This document shows positions 17,341-26,952 of a stretch of DNA of 56,271 nt, piece after piece; the stretch's first letter is position 1, and each line of letters starts with the position of its first letter. The stretch comes from Candidatus Fermentithermobacillaceae bacterium. Lineage in GTDB: Bacteria > Bacillota > Sulfobacillia > Fermentithermobacillales > DUSS01. The position numbers and the translations under genes were made by a program. A model generated the notes under the pieces. That model worked only from the letters and a program-made list of their open reading frames with translations, was not told where the DNA came from and searched no databases. The stretch lies in the NCBI GenBank assembly GCA_020725645.1, contig DYEQ01000008.1, forward strand, positions 1 to 56,271, read 5' to 3'.

Positions 17341-18261
17341 TCACGAAGTTACAAGAACCTTTTCGTAACGGATTCGGTCCTCTTCAAGGCGCATCAAGGC
17401 AACGACCTCTCCGTTCCGGTCCACAAGAAAGAACAATCCGGGATGATCCGGACGCGAAAAAACGTTTCGAACTGCACCGGGAATTATCGACGTCTCCAGC
17501 GGAGCCCCGTTCTTTACCGCCTGGACGACACCGGGGCCGGCCGGCAAAGCCGGGAACTCCGGAAGACACTCCATCGGTGAAAGGAGAGCTTCATGAAGTT
17601 TACCCAACCTTTTGAACTCCAAGAGCTTTTCCGGGGAATACCCGTCTTCTATCCTGAACGGACCCGCCCTGGTGCGTTCGAGACGGGATACCGTAGCCCC
17701 CGTGCCCACGATCTCCCCAAGGCTTTGGGCCAGACTCCTGATGTATGTACCCTTACCCACCCGCAGGTGGAAGATCCCTCTGGGCCTCACGCCTTCCTTC
17801 CATTTGATTAGGGAGAATTCGTACACCACTACTTTCCTGGGTTTCGGTTGAATAGTTTCCCCGCGCCTGGCAAGCTCGTAAAGTTTCCTTCCGGAGACTT
17901 TAACGGCGGAAAACATGGGAGGAACCTGAGATATCTCACCGGTCAACAAAGGAAGCGCCGCGAGAACGCGCTCCTTAGTCAACTTCGAGCAGTCTTTGCG
18001 GGAGACCAGCTCACCCGTCACGTCCCCCGTATCGGTCGCAATTCCGAAGGTGAATTCCGCTTCGTATTCTTTATCCTTCTCTATTAAATACTCCGTGAGC
18101 TTGCGACTCGAGCCGAGGGCCAGCGGAAGGACGCCCGTAGCCATGGGGTCCAAAGTCCCGAGATGACCCGTCTTCCTTTCCCCCGAAACCTTCCGGAACC
18201 ACACCACGGCGTCGTGGGAAGTCATGCCCGGGGGCTTCAGGAAATTAACGAAACCGTTCAT
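17341..18261 (-). CDS. truB: tRNA pseudouridine(55) synthase
   Basis: A 306-residue TruB. The catalytic aspartate is in HLGTLDPMATGVLP, the KEYEAEFTFG and PPMFSAVKVSGRKLYELAR segments follow, and a C-terminal PUA-like region ends the protein. It makes pseudouridine 55 in the T-loop of tRNAs. Its start overlaps the nrnA stop by four bases (ATGA), which couples their translation. It is followed by ribF after about 70 bases, the standard Gram-positive order. Confidence 0.96.
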   Translation of the reverse strand: MNGFVNFLKPPGMTSHDAVVWFRKVSGERKTGHLGTLDPMATGVLPLALGSSRKLTEYLIEKDKEYEAEFTFGIATDTGDVTGELVSRKDCSKLTKERVLAALPLLTGEISQVPPMFSAVKVSGRKLYELARRGETIQPKPRKVVVYEFSLIKWKEGVRPRGIFHLRVGKGTYIRSLAQSLGEIVGTGATVSRLERTRAGPFRIEDGYSPEKLLEFKRLGKLHEALLSPMECLPEFPALPAGPGVVQAVKNGAPLETSIIPGAVRNVFSRPDHPGLFFLVDRNGEVVALMRLEEDRIRYEKVLVTS

Positions 18262-19274
18262 GCCTTGATCACGGGGTCGGAATCCCGCTCGAGGAATTTG
18301 TGGAGCTCCTCCAAAACCAGCGTTCTTACTTCGGGAAGGGTTTTACCCTTGATGAGCGCCCCTGCCGCCCTGGGATGACCGCCTCCGCCGAACATCTCCG
18401 CTATCCGGCTGGCATCTACGGCACGCCTGGTCCGGAAGCTCACGTGCACCCCTTCATCCGCCTCTCTGAACTGCACCGCTACCACGACCCCTTGGATGGA
18501 GCGGGGATAAGTGATGATCCCTTCCGTGTCCTCGGACGTCGCTGCGACTTTTCTCATCATCTCCCGGGTCACGGACACACAGGCGATCCTGCCCCCGTCG
18601 TGAATCTCGAGGGTCTTGAGGGCTTCTCCCAGGAGCATAACGGATGAAAGGGGCTTGGCCTCATAGACCAGTTCGGAGATTTCCTGGGGACGCGCCCCCT
18701 TTTCTATCAGGTGGGCAGCCATCCGTAGCACCCTCGGGGTGGTGTTTTCGTACCTGAAGCTCCCGGTATCGGTGAGGACTGCTACGTACAAGCAGGTAGC
18801 TATCCCGACGTCTATCTCAAGTTCGAGCTCCCGAAACATCGACCATAGGATTTCCCCGGTGGCCGCGGCGGAAGGGTCTACCAGCACCGCGTCACCGAAC
18901 TTCGTATTAGATACATGGTGGTCTATGTTCATCCAGTATTTTGCCTTCTGGGCGAAGGGAAGAGCTCGCCCGCACCTCTCTGGTTCCCCGCAATCCAGGA
19001 AAATAGCTACGTCGGCGTCAAAGTCAGCCAGGTCCAGATACCCCGTCCTCGTGAAATGCTCCTGGCCCGGAAGAAAATCGTAAATCACCGGGTGAGGATC
19101 GTCGGAAACGATAAGGGCCTGTTTTCCCCATTTGTCCAGGGCAAGCGCCATCGCGAGGCTCGAACCCACGCAGTCGCCATCGGGCTTTTCGTGTTCCAGA
19201 ATGACGAACCTCCGGTGCGGGCGGATGAGCTCCCGCGCCCGCGCTAGCCCTTCCTCCACCGAATTATGCGTCAC
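18258..19274 (-). CDS. nrnA: DHH-family oligoribonuclease / pAp phosphatase
   Basis: About 338 residues with the DHH phosphoesterase motifs HEKPDGDCVGSS, DCGEPERCG and NIDHHVSNTKFGD and the C-terminal DHHA1 nucleic-acid-binding loop GGGGHPRAAG. Bacillus NrnA degrades short RNA oligonucleotides and dephosphorylates 3'-phosphoadenosine 5'-phosphate. A GTG start (VTHNSVEEG) is preferred since GGGGGTGA lies just upstream; a longer frame adds a basic tail with no homology. It sits between rbfA and truB as in other Bacillota. Confidence 0.93.
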   Translation of the reverse strand: MTHNSVEEGLARARELIRPHRRFVILEHEKPDGDCVGSSLAMALALDKWGKQALIVSDDPHPVIYDFLPGQEHFTRTGYLDLADFDADVAIFLDCGEPERCGRALPFAQKAKYWMNIDHHVSNTKFGDAVLVDPSAAATGEILWSMFRELELEIDVGIATCLYVAVLTDTGSFRYENTTPRVLRMAAHLIEKGARPQEISELVYEAKPLSSVMLLGEALKTLEIHDGGRIACVSVTREMMRKVAATSEDTEGIITYPRSIQGVVVAVQFREADEGVHVSFRTRRAVDASRIAEMFGGGGHPRAAGALIKGKTLPEVRTLVLEELHKFLERDSDPVIKA

Positions 19275-19340
19275 GAGCTCACCCCCGCTTTTTCGACGCC
19301 GGTGTCCATCCATATCCCGCCTCAAGGGAAAACGTCCAGC

Positions 19341-19715
19341 CTACAGGGATGTGCCATCGCCCTCGGGGGCCGGCTTGTCCTGAGATACCTTTCGAAGGAT
19401 CTCCGAAACCCTGACGCTGTGTTCGATCCCCTCATCAAGTACGAATACAAGCTCCGGAGCGCGCCTCAAATCGAGGCCCCGGGCCACCTCCGACCTTATG
19501 AGACCTTGAGCGCTCCTGAGCCCTTCCATCGTAGTTTCCTTTTCCTCGGGCGAGCCCAGGATACTCACGTGCACCTTAGCGAGAGAAAGATCCTTCGTCA
19601 CTTCCACTCCCACTACGCTGACAAATCCGATCCTCGGGTCCTTGATCCTCTCACGAAGCGTTTCTGAAACTATCTCCTGTATAACCGCAGCTACCCTTTC
19701 CTCTCGACCGGGCAT
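19341..19715 (-). CDS. rbfA: Ribosome-binding factor A
   Basis: A 124-residue RbfA with the KH-like fold signatures VAAVIQEIVSETLRERIKDPR and LDLRRAPELVFVLDEGIEHSVRV. It helps late maturation of the 16S rRNA 5' end and is important at low temperature. An AAGGGGTGA ribosome site precedes the ATG. It stands between ylxP and nrnA; about 65 bases separate it from nrnA. Confidence 0.95.
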   Translation of the reverse strand: MPGREERVAAVIQEIVSETLRERIKDPRIGFVSVVGVEVTKDLSLAKVHVSILGSPEEKETTMEGLRSAQGLIRSEVARGLDLRRAPELVFVLDEGIEHSVRVSEILRKVSQDKPAPEGDGTSL

Positions 19716-19732
19716 GATCCTTCACCCCTTGC

Positions 19733-20014
19733 TCAGAGGATTTCCACAAGGAGCTCCGACACTTCCCCATCCACGTTGGACTCAATCCATTCCGCAGCGC
19801 TCCGAATGACCTGTTCGGCGTGGGCACGCCGGCTGGATACGCAGGCCAGGCCCAAAGTGGCATGGTTGTATGTGTCGTTGTCTTCCAGCTCCGCACATGC
19901 CACGTTGAACTTCCTTCTCACACGGACCATGAGTCCTCCCAGGCGTTGTCTCTTCTCTTTAAGAGACTGGACGCCTGGAAGAACTATCTTGAGCACGCAA
20001 GTTCCTACCACCAT
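19733..20014 (-). CDS. ylxP: DUF503 (YlxP-like) protein
   Basis: A 93-residue DUF503 protein with the family's opening VVGTCVLKIVLPGVQSLKEK followed by RQRLGGLMVRVRRKFNVACAE. It is found almost always between infB and rbfA in Gram-positive bacteria. YlxP has been linked with ribosome maturation and resembles RbfA-like folds, but its biochemical role is not firmly known. Position, size and sequence all fit. Confidence 0.92.
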   Translation of the reverse strand: MVVGTCVLKIVLPGVQSLKEKRQRLGGLMVRVRRKFNVACAELEDNDTYNHATLGLACVSSRRAHAEQVIRSAAEWIESNVDGEVSELLVEIL

Positions 20015-20034
20015 GCCACGACTTCCTCCGGACT

Positions 20035-22422
20035 CTATTCCGGCAGGACCTTCTTCTGGGTGTAGATTTCTATTACGTCGCCCGGTTTCACATCCTGGAA
20101 CCGCTCAAGGCCGATGCCGCACTCGTAGCCTGCGGCCACCTCGGAAACGTCGTCCTTGAATCTCCTGAGAGACGCGATCTTGCCTTCGTAGACGACGGCC
20201 CCATCCCTCAGCAAGCGGGCGCCGTAGTTCCTCGCTACCTTGCCATCGTTGACGTAGCAACCAGCCACCGTGCCGATTTTCGGGACGTGGAAAGTAGCCC
20301 TGACTTCCGCGTGGCCTACGACGACCTCTTCGATCCTGGGCTTCAACAGTCCCTTCTTCATAGCTTCCACGTCGTCCAGGAGATCGTAGATCACACGGTA
20401 GGTTCTGATCTCCACGTTTTCCTCTTCGGCCACTTTTCTCGCGTTGGCATCCGGTCTCACGTTAAACCCTAGAACCGTGGCGTTCGAAGCCTTTGCCAGC
20501 ATCACATCGGATTCGATGACGGCGCCGACTCCGGAATGCACCACTTCGAGTTTTGTGGGTCCCTCGTGAGGGCTCCTGAGAGCTTGAAGGATGGCCTCAA
20601 GAGACCCCTGAACGTCCGCCTTCACGATGAGCCGGAGCTCGGGCGTCTTTTCCTTTTCCTGAGCTGCCAGGTCTTCCAGGGTCATATGATGCACCTGAGT
20701 AAGCTCCTGAGCTCTTTTCTCCATCTTTCGCTTCTCTGAAATCTCTTTGGCGAGACGCTCATCATCGACGACCAGGAACCTGTCCCCGGCTGCCGGGAGG
20801 CCTTCGAGACCAACGATTTCCACAGGCGTAGACGGACCCGCTTTCTTGACCTGCCGGCCCCTGCCGTCGAACATAGCCCGGATCCGTCCCCACGTCGTAT
20901 CCGTGATGATGATATCGCCGCTCTTCAGCACTCCGGACCTGACCAACGCGGTTCCGACGGGACCCAGCCCTTTGTCCATCCTGGACTCGATTATGGTTCC
21001 TCTCGCCCTTCGCGTGGGATCAGCTTTAAGCTCCTGTATTTCGGCCACCAGGACGATCATTTCCAGAAGGTCCGTCAAGCCCTGACCGGTTTTGGCGGAC
21101 ACGGGAACGCAGACCACGTCGCCTCCCCATTCCTCCGGCACAAGACCGATTTCCGAGAGCTGCTTCATCACCCGCTCCACTTTGGCTCCTGGTTTGTCTA
21201 TCTTGTTAATGGCCACCACGATCGGCACTTTTGCTGCTTTGGCGTGATTGGCCGCTTCTATGGTCTGCGGCATCACACCGTCGTCGGCCGCCACGACCAG
21301 AACCGCGACATCGGTCACTCGCGCGCCCCTGGCCCTCATGGCCGTGAAAGCCTCGTGCCCGGGAGTATCCAGGAATATGATCTTTTTGCCCTCATGGTCT
21401 ACAACGGAGGCGCCGATATGCTGCGTGATTCCGCCGGCTTCCCGCGCCGTCACATTGGTGTGCCTGATGGCATCGAGAAGAGACGTCTTCCCGTGGTCCA
21501 CGTGGCCCATCACGGTCACCACAGGGGGCCTGGATACCGACTTGGCGGGATCATCCGGCTCCTCCAGCTCTCGAAGGATCATCTGCTCCGCGGGTACCTC
21601 CGGTTCTTTGACCGTGACCGAACAACCGAGCTTTTCCGCCACCGCCGCGGCCAACTCCGCGGGCACGTTCTGGTTGATGTTTATGAGTCGGCCCATGGAC
21701 ATCAAGGTGCGCAGGATGACCGGGACCGGAACCCCCACCAACGACGAAAGCTCCCTCACGGGCACATCTCCCTGAATCGTAACGCGCCTGGGACCCTTTA
21801 CATCGGCCTTACCTCGAGTCCCGGTCATGACGTCTTCACGCTGGCCCCGCACAGTGGCGCGAACGGGAGATACGCTCGTCCGGGTGCCCGTCGCAGGAAT
21901 GCCGCTTACCCGGGAACCTGTTGCAGGAACGCCGCCCGCCCGAGCGCCCGTCGCAGCCGCACCACTTGCCCCGGAGCTTGTAGTTCGGGTACCGGACGCC
22001 TGCGCTGTAGTCGCCCGAGCACCTGCTGCCGCAGCAGCTGTCCGGCTACCGGCGGTTGGAGAAGCTGCCTTAGCACCGGTCTTAGGTAGAGTTGCCGGGG
22101 TTCCACCTGACGAACCAGCGGTCGTCCGGGCTACACTCCGGGCCCCTGCCGTCGAGACACCGCTTGCCTGACCGCTGCTCGACTGACTACCGCTCGCTTG
22201 AGCACCCGTTGCAGCGGCACTACCCCGCTGTGCACCCGCCTGTGACGTTCCTTGAGTTGTTTCTTTAATCGTCTTTCGAACTTTCTCGGCAACGTCGTCG
22301 CTTACACCGGCCATATGGTTTTTAGCTGCGACTCCCAGCGAATTCAATACGTCCAGCACTTTTTTGGAATCCACCGAAAGCTCTTTAGCTAGTTCATATA
22401 CGCGGATCCTGTTATCCGTCAT
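20035..22422 (-). CDS. infB: Translation initiation factor IF-2
   Basis: A 795-residue IF-2. The N-terminal IF2_N domain ([21 protein letters not shown]) is followed by an Ala/Thr/Gly/Ser-rich linker at residues about 55-205, a second IF2_N domain ([18 protein letters not shown]), the G domain with [26 protein letters not shown] and NKIDK, and domains II to IV. The linker is made of degenerate repeats of PATG, ASGT and ATGAR type. IF-2 brings fMet-tRNA to the 30S subunit and drives subunit joining. The ATG has GGAGGTGA upstream. The ylxQ gene (L7Ae family) that usually lies between rnpM and infB is absent; only about 25 bases separate the two. Confidence 0.97.
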   Translation of the reverse strand: MTDNRIRVYELAKELSVDSKKVLDVLNSLGVAAKNHMAGVSDDVAEKVRKTIKETTQGTSQAGAQRGSAAATGAQASGSQSSSGQASGVSTAGARSVARTTAGSSGGTPATLPKTGAKAASPTAGSRTAAAAAGARATTAQASGTRTTSSGASGAAATGARAGGVPATGSRVSGIPATGTRTSVSPVRATVRGQREDVMTGTRGKADVKGPRRVTIQGDVPVRELSSLVGVPVPVILRTLMSMGRLININQNVPAELAAAVAEKLGCSVTVKEPEVPAEQMILRELEEPDDPAKSVSRPPVVTVMGHVDHGKTSLLDAIRHTNVTAREAGGITQHIGASVVDHEGKKIIFLDTPGHEAFTAMRARGARVTDVAVLVVAADDGVMPQTIEAANHAKAAKVPIVVAINKIDKPGAKVERVMKQLSEIGLVPEEWGGDVVCVPVSAKTGQGLTDLLEMIVLVAEIQELKADPTRRARGTIIESRMDKGLGPVGTALVRSGVLKSGDIIITDTTWGRIRAMFDGRGRQVKKAGPSTPVEIVGLEGLPAAGDRFLVVDDERLAKEISEKRKMEKRAQELTQVHHMTLEDLAAQEKEKTPELRLIVKADVQGSLEAILQALRSPHEGPTKLEVVHSGVGAVIESDVMLAKASNATVLGFNVRPDANARKVAEEENVEIRTYRVIYDLLDDVEAMKKGLLKPRIEEVVVGHAEVRATFHVPKIGTVAGCYVNDGKVARNYGARLLRDGAVVYEGKIASLRRFKDDVSEVAAGYECGIGLERFQDVKPGDVIEIYTQKKVLPE

Positions 22423-22446
22423 AGAGTCACCTCCATTCCTTGTTTC

Positions 22447-22731
22447 TCACGACACGCCGCCCTTCGATCGAATCTCCCTTATCCTGTCCTTGAGCTTTTC
22501 AATCAGGGCGGAATCTGGGGATATACCGAGAGCCTTCTCCCATCGCCGCGCTCGAGTCGCCTCATCAAGACATCCTTCGTCGGGACAAACGTACGCTCCC
22601 CGCCCGGAACGCTTCCCGGTGGTGTCAAGTTCCACGACACCCCCGGGGGTTCTTACCACCCTGACCAACTCGCGCTTGGGTCGCACCGTCTTGCAACCAA
22701 TGCACGTCCTAAGCGGAACCCTCCTCGGCAT
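22447..22731 (-). CDS. rnpM: YlxR/RnpM family RNA-binding protein
   Basis: A 94-residue YlxR protein with the invariant N-terminal PLRTCIGCKTVRPKRELVRV and the GRGAYVCPDEGCLDEA motif that binds RNA. YlxR (RnpM) has been reported to bind RNase P RNA and modulate its activity. An AGGAGGGG ribosome site precedes the ATG. It sits between nusA and infB as expected, with about 155 bases between it and nusA. Confidence 0.94.
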   Translation of the reverse strand: MPRRVPLRTCIGCKTVRPKRELVRVVRTPGGVVELDTTGKRSGRGAYVCPDEGCLDEATRARRWEKALGISPDSALIEKLKDRIREIRSKGGVS

Positions 22732-22885
22732 GATCCCCCTCCTTTCGGTCTATCAATTCAGGTCGCAGGGCGGGTCCGGTCGCTCTTCACCGGACGCCGC
22801 ACTTACGTCGAGAAATGCCAAACCGTCCCCGCCAATCCGGCCCGCACATAACCCCTCCACCTGGCCCGTAAGTTCGATGCATCAA

Positions 22886-23968
22886 CTAGGCACGCCCTGG
22901 CTTCACAGGGCGATCCGGCTCGTCTTTCGAGCTCTTCGCCTGCGACTCCGGACGGATGTCTACTTTCCAGCCGGTGAGCTTTGCGGCGAGCCTGGCGTTC
23001 TGCCCTTCCTTGCCTATCGCAAGGGAGAACTGGTAATCCGGTACAATGGCCCGGGCCAGTTTCTGTTCAGGGAAGACTTCGGCCTCGATGACCCGGGCAG
23101 GACTGAGCGCGTTCGCCACGAACTTCGCCGGGTCCTCATCCCACTCGATGATGTCGATGCGCTCGCCTTTGAGCGCCTGAACCACCGACTGCACTCTCGA
23201 GCCCCTCGGCCCAACGCAGGCACCCAGGGCGTCCACTTCGGGGAGGGTAGCTCGAACCGCCACCTTCGACCTGGAACCGGGCTCGCGGGCGATGCCCCGG
23301 ATTTCGACCACTCCATCGCTGATTTCGGGCACCTCGAGCTCAAAGAGCCTCTTCAGGAGCCCCGGGTGCGTCCGGGACAGTATTATCTCCGGGCCTCTGC
23401 CGGTCTTTTTCACTTCCACGACATAGGCCTTGACGCGTTCGCCCTGCGAGAGTTTTTCGCCTTTCACCTGCTCCTGCGGGGGGATGATACCCTCCACCCT
23501 GCCCAGGTCCACTATGACCGTCCGGCCCTCAATCCGCGCTACTATTCCGGTTACAACGTCCCCTTCGCGGGACGCGAACTCTTCGTAAATCATACCGCGC
23601 TCCGCTTCCCGCAACTTTTGGATGACCACCTGCTTGGCGGTTTGCGCCGCGATTCTCCCGAAACCTTCCGCGGCGATCTCCTCTTCCACAACATCTCCTA
23701 CTTTATAGGAAGGATCTTTTTCTTTGGCTTGTTCCACCGATATCTCGGTCTTCGGGTCGGTTACGTTCTCCACAACTGTGCGGCGGGATAGCACCCGGAT
23801 CTTCCCGGTATCCCGCATAACCTGGATACGGACGTTTTGAGTCGTACCGTAATTCTTCCTGTACGCAGACAAAAGAGCTGCCTCAAGGGCTTCGAACAGC
23901 GCGTCTCTAGACACGCCCCTTTCCCGCTCGAGCTGACTGATAGCTGCAAGAATTTCGACGTCCTTCAA
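22886..23968 (-). CDS. nusA: Transcription termination/antitermination factor NusA
   Basis: A 360-residue NusA of the short Gram-positive type: N-terminal RNA polymerase-binding domain, S1 domain ([29 protein letters not shown]), then KH1 ([16 protein letters not shown]) and KH2 ([22 protein letters not shown]), with no C-terminal acidic repeats. It stimulates pausing and intrinsic termination. The start is TTG and overlaps the rimP stop in TTGA, so the two are translationally coupled. A short Lys/Asp/Pro-rich tail ends the protein. Confidence 0.97.
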   Translation of the reverse strand: MKDVEILAAISQLERERGVSRDALFEALEAALLSAYRKNYGTTQNVRIQVMRDTGKIRVLSRRTVVENVTDPKTEISVEQAKEKDPSYKVGDVVEEEIAAEGFGRIAAQTAKQVVIQKLREAERGMIYEEFASREGDVVTGIVARIEGRTVIVDLGRVEGIIPPQEQVKGEKLSQGERVKAYVVEVKKTGRGPEIILSRTHPGLLKRLFELEVPEISDGVVEIRGIAREPGSRSKVAVRATLPEVDALGACVGPRGSRVQSVVQALKGERIDIIEWDEDPAKFVANALSPARVIEAEVFPEQKLARAIVPDYQFSLAIGKEGQNARLAAKLTGWKVDIRPESQAKSSKDEPDRPVKPGRA

Positions 23969-24447
23969 TGCCTCCCGCCTCCTTCCTCCGGTCTAAATAG
24001 AAGCTTAACCCTCGAAACGTTCTGTCTGGGGAACGACATCAGGCCGCGGGTCGTATCCACAACGACGTCGCCTTCCCGGAGACCTACGAGGGTGCCTTCG
24101 TACTGCCGCTTTCCTTCGACTGGCGCGAACAGGTTAACCTGAACGTCCCGGCCTGCGAATACCTGGAACTCACGATCTCTCCTGAGAGTCCTCTCGAGTC
24201 CAGGCGAGGAAATCTCCAGGTTATACGACCCTTCGATGGGGTCCTCCCTGTCAAGAACCTCACCAAAAGCTCTATCCATCGCCGCACAATCGTCCAGCGT
24301 TATTCCCTCGGGTTTATAAATGGTCACCCTGAGGATTCGCTGTCCTCCCTCGCTGAGGAACTCCGTGTCCAGTACCTCCAAGCCGAGGCTTTCCGCGACG
24401 GGCTCGGCAAGGCGAAGCGTCGTCTCCTCGATGTCCCGGCGGTTCAC
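23965..24447 (-). CDS. rimP: Ribosome maturation factor RimP
   Basis: A 160-residue RimP with the two-domain layout of the family: ESLGLEVLDTEFLSEGGQRILRVTI, then the VEGTYNLEISSPGLERTL-type element (here IEGSYNLEISSPGLERTL) and the C-terminal SH3-like domain. It acts in 30S subunit maturation. The GTG start follows GGAGGGGG. It is the first gene of the superoperon, preceded by the promoter and leader hairpin described separately. Confidence 0.95.
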   Translation of the reverse strand: MNRRDIEETTLRLAEPVAESLGLEVLDTEFLSEGGQRILRVTIYKPEGITLDDCAAMDRAFGEVLDREDPIEGSYNLEISSPGLERTLRRDREFQVFAGRDVQVNLFAPVEGKRQYEGTLVGLREGDVVVDTTRGLMSFPRQNVSRVKLLFRPEEGGGRH

Positions 24448-24470
24448 GCTCGTTTCCCCCTCCGATACAT

Positions 24471-24497
24471 ATAAAAAGTGGGTTTGTTGAACCCACT
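24471..24497 (-). terminator. Leader intrinsic terminator/attenuator of the nusA operon
   Basis: Read on the minus strand, AGTGGGTT-CAACA-AACCCACT is followed by TTTTTAT, a textbook intrinsic terminator. It lies between the promoter and the rimP start, about 25 bases before the gene. In Bacillus subtilis a terminator in the same place allows NusA to autoregulate its operon, so attenuation here is likely. Confidence 0.8.
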
Positions 24498-24542
24498 CCG
24501 TTAGTGCTCCCCGTTGAGTTTTCCAGAACTTATCCGAATTTT

Positions 24543-24571
24543 AGTATACCACGCGGCGAAGAGCGAAACAA
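24543..24571 (-). promoter_or_regulatory. Sigma-A-type promoter of the rimP-nusA-infB operon
   Basis: On the minus strand TTGTTT, a 17-base spacer and TATACT form a good sigma-A promoter about 95 bases before rimP. The predicted transcript start places the leader hairpin wholly within the untranslated leader. Confidence 0.65.
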
Positions 24572-24649
24572 CGCAAAGCAGTGGTGTCGCGCCTTCCAGG
24601 CATTCGCCGGCGAAGGCCCATTTGAAAAGCGTGATTACCCTCAGTTGGC

Positions 24650-24678
24650 TTGGATCTTTCGCCCGGGGATGGTAGAAT
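24650..24678 (+). promoter_or_regulatory. Sigma-A-type promoter of the MNT-HEPN pair
   Basis: TTGGAT, a 17-base spacer and TAGAAT lie about 45 bases before the nucleotidyltransferase ATG. It is divergent from the nusA operon promoter, roughly 80 bases away. Confidence 0.6.
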
Positions 24679-24721
24679 GTTGATGTCAGCAGCGGGAAGT
24701 CGTGTACAGGGAGGTCCCGGC

Positions 24722-25063
24722 ATGCCTTTCAGGATCGGTCCGGACGAACAACGCCGTGCCCGTCTGGAACTGGAGCTGCAGAGGATGATCGCCCTGTTCC
24801 CGCGGATGGGCGTCAAAAAGGCCATACTCTTCGGCTCGCTGGCCCGAGGCGACGTGGCCGAATCCAGCGACATCGACCTTATACTTATCAAGGACACCAC
24901 CAAAAAACTCTCCGACAGGCTGCAGGAGGCCCTGGTGACCCTTGACCCCCGGGTCAGCCTGGATGTTCTGGTCTACACACCAGAGGAGTTCGAGGATTTG
25001 CTCGAAACCACGCCCTTGCTCCAGGATGCCGTTCGTGAGGGGAGGGTTATTTATGAAGCCTGA
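24722..25063 (+). CDS. MNT-type nucleotidyltransferase (antitoxin of HEPN/MNT pair)
   Basis: A 113-residue minimal nucleotidyltransferase. The motif FGSLARGDVAESSDIDLIL (residues 37-55) supplies the GS pair and the Asp50/Asp52 metal ligands, and Asp81 in SLDVLVY is the third acidic residue. The ATG with GGAGGT upstream is preferred to a longer frame that begins inside the promoter region. It overlaps the HEPN gene by 11 bases. In characterised pairs (for example Shewanella MntA-HepT) the MNT protein AMPylates the HEPN ribonuclease and neutralises it. Confidence 0.85.
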   Translation: MPFRIGPDEQRRARLELELQRMIALFPRMGVKKAILFGSLARGDVAESSDIDLILIKDTTKKLSDRLQEALVTLDPRVSLDVLVYTPEEFEDLLETTPLLQDAVREGRVIYEA

Positions 25064-25460
25064 CCCGGCAGCCGAAGGCCGCCGCTGGTTCGCCCAAGCG
25101 GAGCGCGATCTAGCTTCGGCCATTGACCTCAGCGACCACGGACACTACAACGTAGCCTGCTTCCAGTGCCAGCAAGCTATTGAGAAGGCCCTGAAGGCAT
25201 TCCTCTACTATCGTGGGGCCCGAGAGGTGCGAGGCCATTCCGCAGCGGAGCTCTGTGAGGACGCTGCGTCTCTGGACCCGAGCTTTGCCGAGTTGCGACC
25301 CGTTGTCGTTTCTGCCGACAAGTACTACATCTCGACCCGCTACCCCAATGGGCTTCCTTACGGCAGCCTGCCCTACGAAGCTTACGACGCCGAAGATGCC
25401 GCCAAAGCCATCCGTATGGCCCGCCAGGCACTGGAGTTCATCAGGGTTCGGCTACGCTAG
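25053..25460 (+). CDS. HEPN-domain protein (HepT-like ribonuclease toxin)
   Basis: A 135-residue all-helical HEPN protein: RWFAQAERDLASAIDL at the start, then HYNVACFQCQQAIEKALKAFL, the typical second helix. An R-x4-H motif is present at Arg57-His62 (REVRGH), followed by AAELC; this is the catalytic motif of HEPN ribonucleases. It overlaps the MNT gene, so they are made together. A toxin-antitoxin or stress-response role is expected from family knowledge. A subset of HEPN/MNT pairs has other uses, so activity is not certain. Confidence 0.85.
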   Translation: MKPDPAAEGRRWFAQAERDLASAIDLSDHGHYNVACFQCQQAIEKALKAFLYYRGAREVRGHSAAELCEDAASLDPSFAELRPVVVSADKYYISTRYPNGLPYGSLPYEAYDAEDAAKAIRMARQALEFIRVRLR

Positions 25461-25469
25461 GCGAGCTCC

Positions 25470-26630
25470 TTACCAGCTTTCGGAAATCCTCGCCCACACT
25501 AACCTGTCTTCAAAAACGCCATCCCTGAGAGACGCCTTTCTCAGACGAGCCTCCTGGCGAAAACCCATGCGTTCTAAGATGTCGAACAACCAGAGCTCAT
25601 CGGTATAGGTTTCCATCTCCAAGCGATGAAACCCCAACCAGTTATCGGCGAGGTCCACGACCGCTCTGAGAAGATCCCGCGCTACGGTTCGGGCGATATA
25701 ACACGTATCGGGGGGAATGCAGAGTAGCGATACCGTAGCCATCCGCGCCATCCTGAAACGGCCAGGAATCAGGGTAACCTCTCCGTACACGGACTCTTTG
25801 CTCGTCCACACGAACGTGTGGCGATCAATGGCCTTTTCCAGGTCCTCCGCAATCTTTTCGACCGTTGGGACGTTCCACGGAAGGAATGAGCTCTGCCGGA
25901 GAACGCCCGGGTTTTCGTATAACTTGCGGATGTTTGGAGCGCCGGCCGGGACCGGAGGCCTCACCTCACCCTCGAGACGTTCTCTCCCCGCACCGGGGCC
26001 CATCTCTCTGGCTTCTTTCGCGGGGCCTGGGACGTTACTTTCGCCGTCCTGCCCGTTCGCCTCCGAAGCTTCGCTTGCGGTGGCTTCTACTTCCGCCTGC
26101 TGACTTTCCGACGGACCCGAACCCGCCAGCTCAATTCGGCTCATCACCAGCGTATCCACGTATTTCCCCTGGCGTATCGCAACTCCCCTCTTACGCCCCT
26201 CGACCTCGAAGCCGAACTTCCGGTAGAGTGCCACGGCCCGTTCATTATCGGGGTACACATCCAGCTCCATCCTAAGAGGACTCCACCAGCGTCGCGCTGT
26301 GTCGAGACAAGCTTCCATCAGCGCCGTACCAATGCCCTGGCCGTGATATGCTGGGTCCACGGAGATACCCAATCCGGCCACATGACGCTTTCTTCCGACA
26401 CCACGCTGCATTCCGGCGTTACCCACTACCCTTCCCTTTTCCGGACCTTCTGCGAGCTCGGCCACGAGCGAGAACCCATCTTCAGAACTCTCCACCATCC
26501 GGTTGAGCGACGGAAGACGCCGGGAGGGGAACTGCAAAGTCCCCCACATCACCTCAGGTCTTGTAAGGATGTAATGTATGGCCTCTATATCCTCTTTACG
26601 GACGAACCGCACATTGACCCTGGGTGGCAT
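25470..26630 (-). CDS. Tandem GNAT acetyltransferase with disordered linker
   Basis: A 386-residue protein with two GNAT domains. Domain 1 (about 5-165) has the acetyl-CoA loop HGQGIGTALMEACLD and a YRKFGFEVEGRKRG segment, much like ribosomal-protein or phosphinothricin-type GNATs. Residues about 168-240 are an acidic Ala/Glu/Gly/Pro linker (SEASEANGQDGESNVPG). Domain 2 (about 240-386) is a second GNAT of the RimJ type, with RLEMETYTDELWLFDILERMGF and degenerate acetyl-CoA binding (ARTVARDLLRAVVD), so it may be non-catalytic. The start has GGAGGTAGG upstream. It converges on the HEPN gene with a nine-base gap. Substrate unknown. Confidence 0.8.
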   Translation of the reverse strand: MPPRVNVRFVRKEDIEAIHYILTRPEVMWGTLQFPSRRLPSLNRMVESSEDGFSLVAELAEGPEKGRVVGNAGMQRGVGRKRHVAGLGISVDPAYHGQGIGTALMEACLDTARRWWSPLRMELDVYPDNERAVALYRKFGFEVEGRKRGVAIRQGKYVDTLVMSRIELAGSGPSESQQAEVEATASEASEANGQDGESNVPGPAKEAREMGPGAGRERLEGEVRPPVPAGAPNIRKLYENPGVLRQSSFLPWNVPTVEKIAEDLEKAIDRHTFVWTSKESVYGEVTLIPGRFRMARMATVSLLCIPPDTCYIARTVARDLLRAVVDLADNWLGFHRLEMETYTDELWLFDILERMGFRQEARLRKASLRDGVFEDRLVWARISESW

Positions 26631-26952
26631 TCCAGACCTACCTCCTGCAAAACGAGGGTTTGGGAGATCATATCACGGCAGAACCGGCTTGCAACCCAGT
26701 TCCATGAGATTCTCGAGGATCCATCCTTCGGCACCGCACCGTCCCATTCAATTGCCCACCCAGGGGATGAGCTTTCCTAGAGGATACCTGTCCCTCTGCG
26801 GCCCGTCACACCAGGCATAAGGAAGGCTTTGCTCAGCGGTGCCGGACATTCATCATTGCGAAGTGGTCCCAAGTTGACCAATGAGACGGCGGGCTGTGAG
26901 GAGAAAGCTCAAGGCAGGAGGCTCTGAACAGCGCCGACAGAGAAATCTGCGG
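26631..26952. other. Intergenic stretch without a supportable gene
   Basis: Apart from the ribosome site of the double-GNAT gene at its left edge, I see no coding pattern, terminator or repeat here. Confidence 0.5.
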
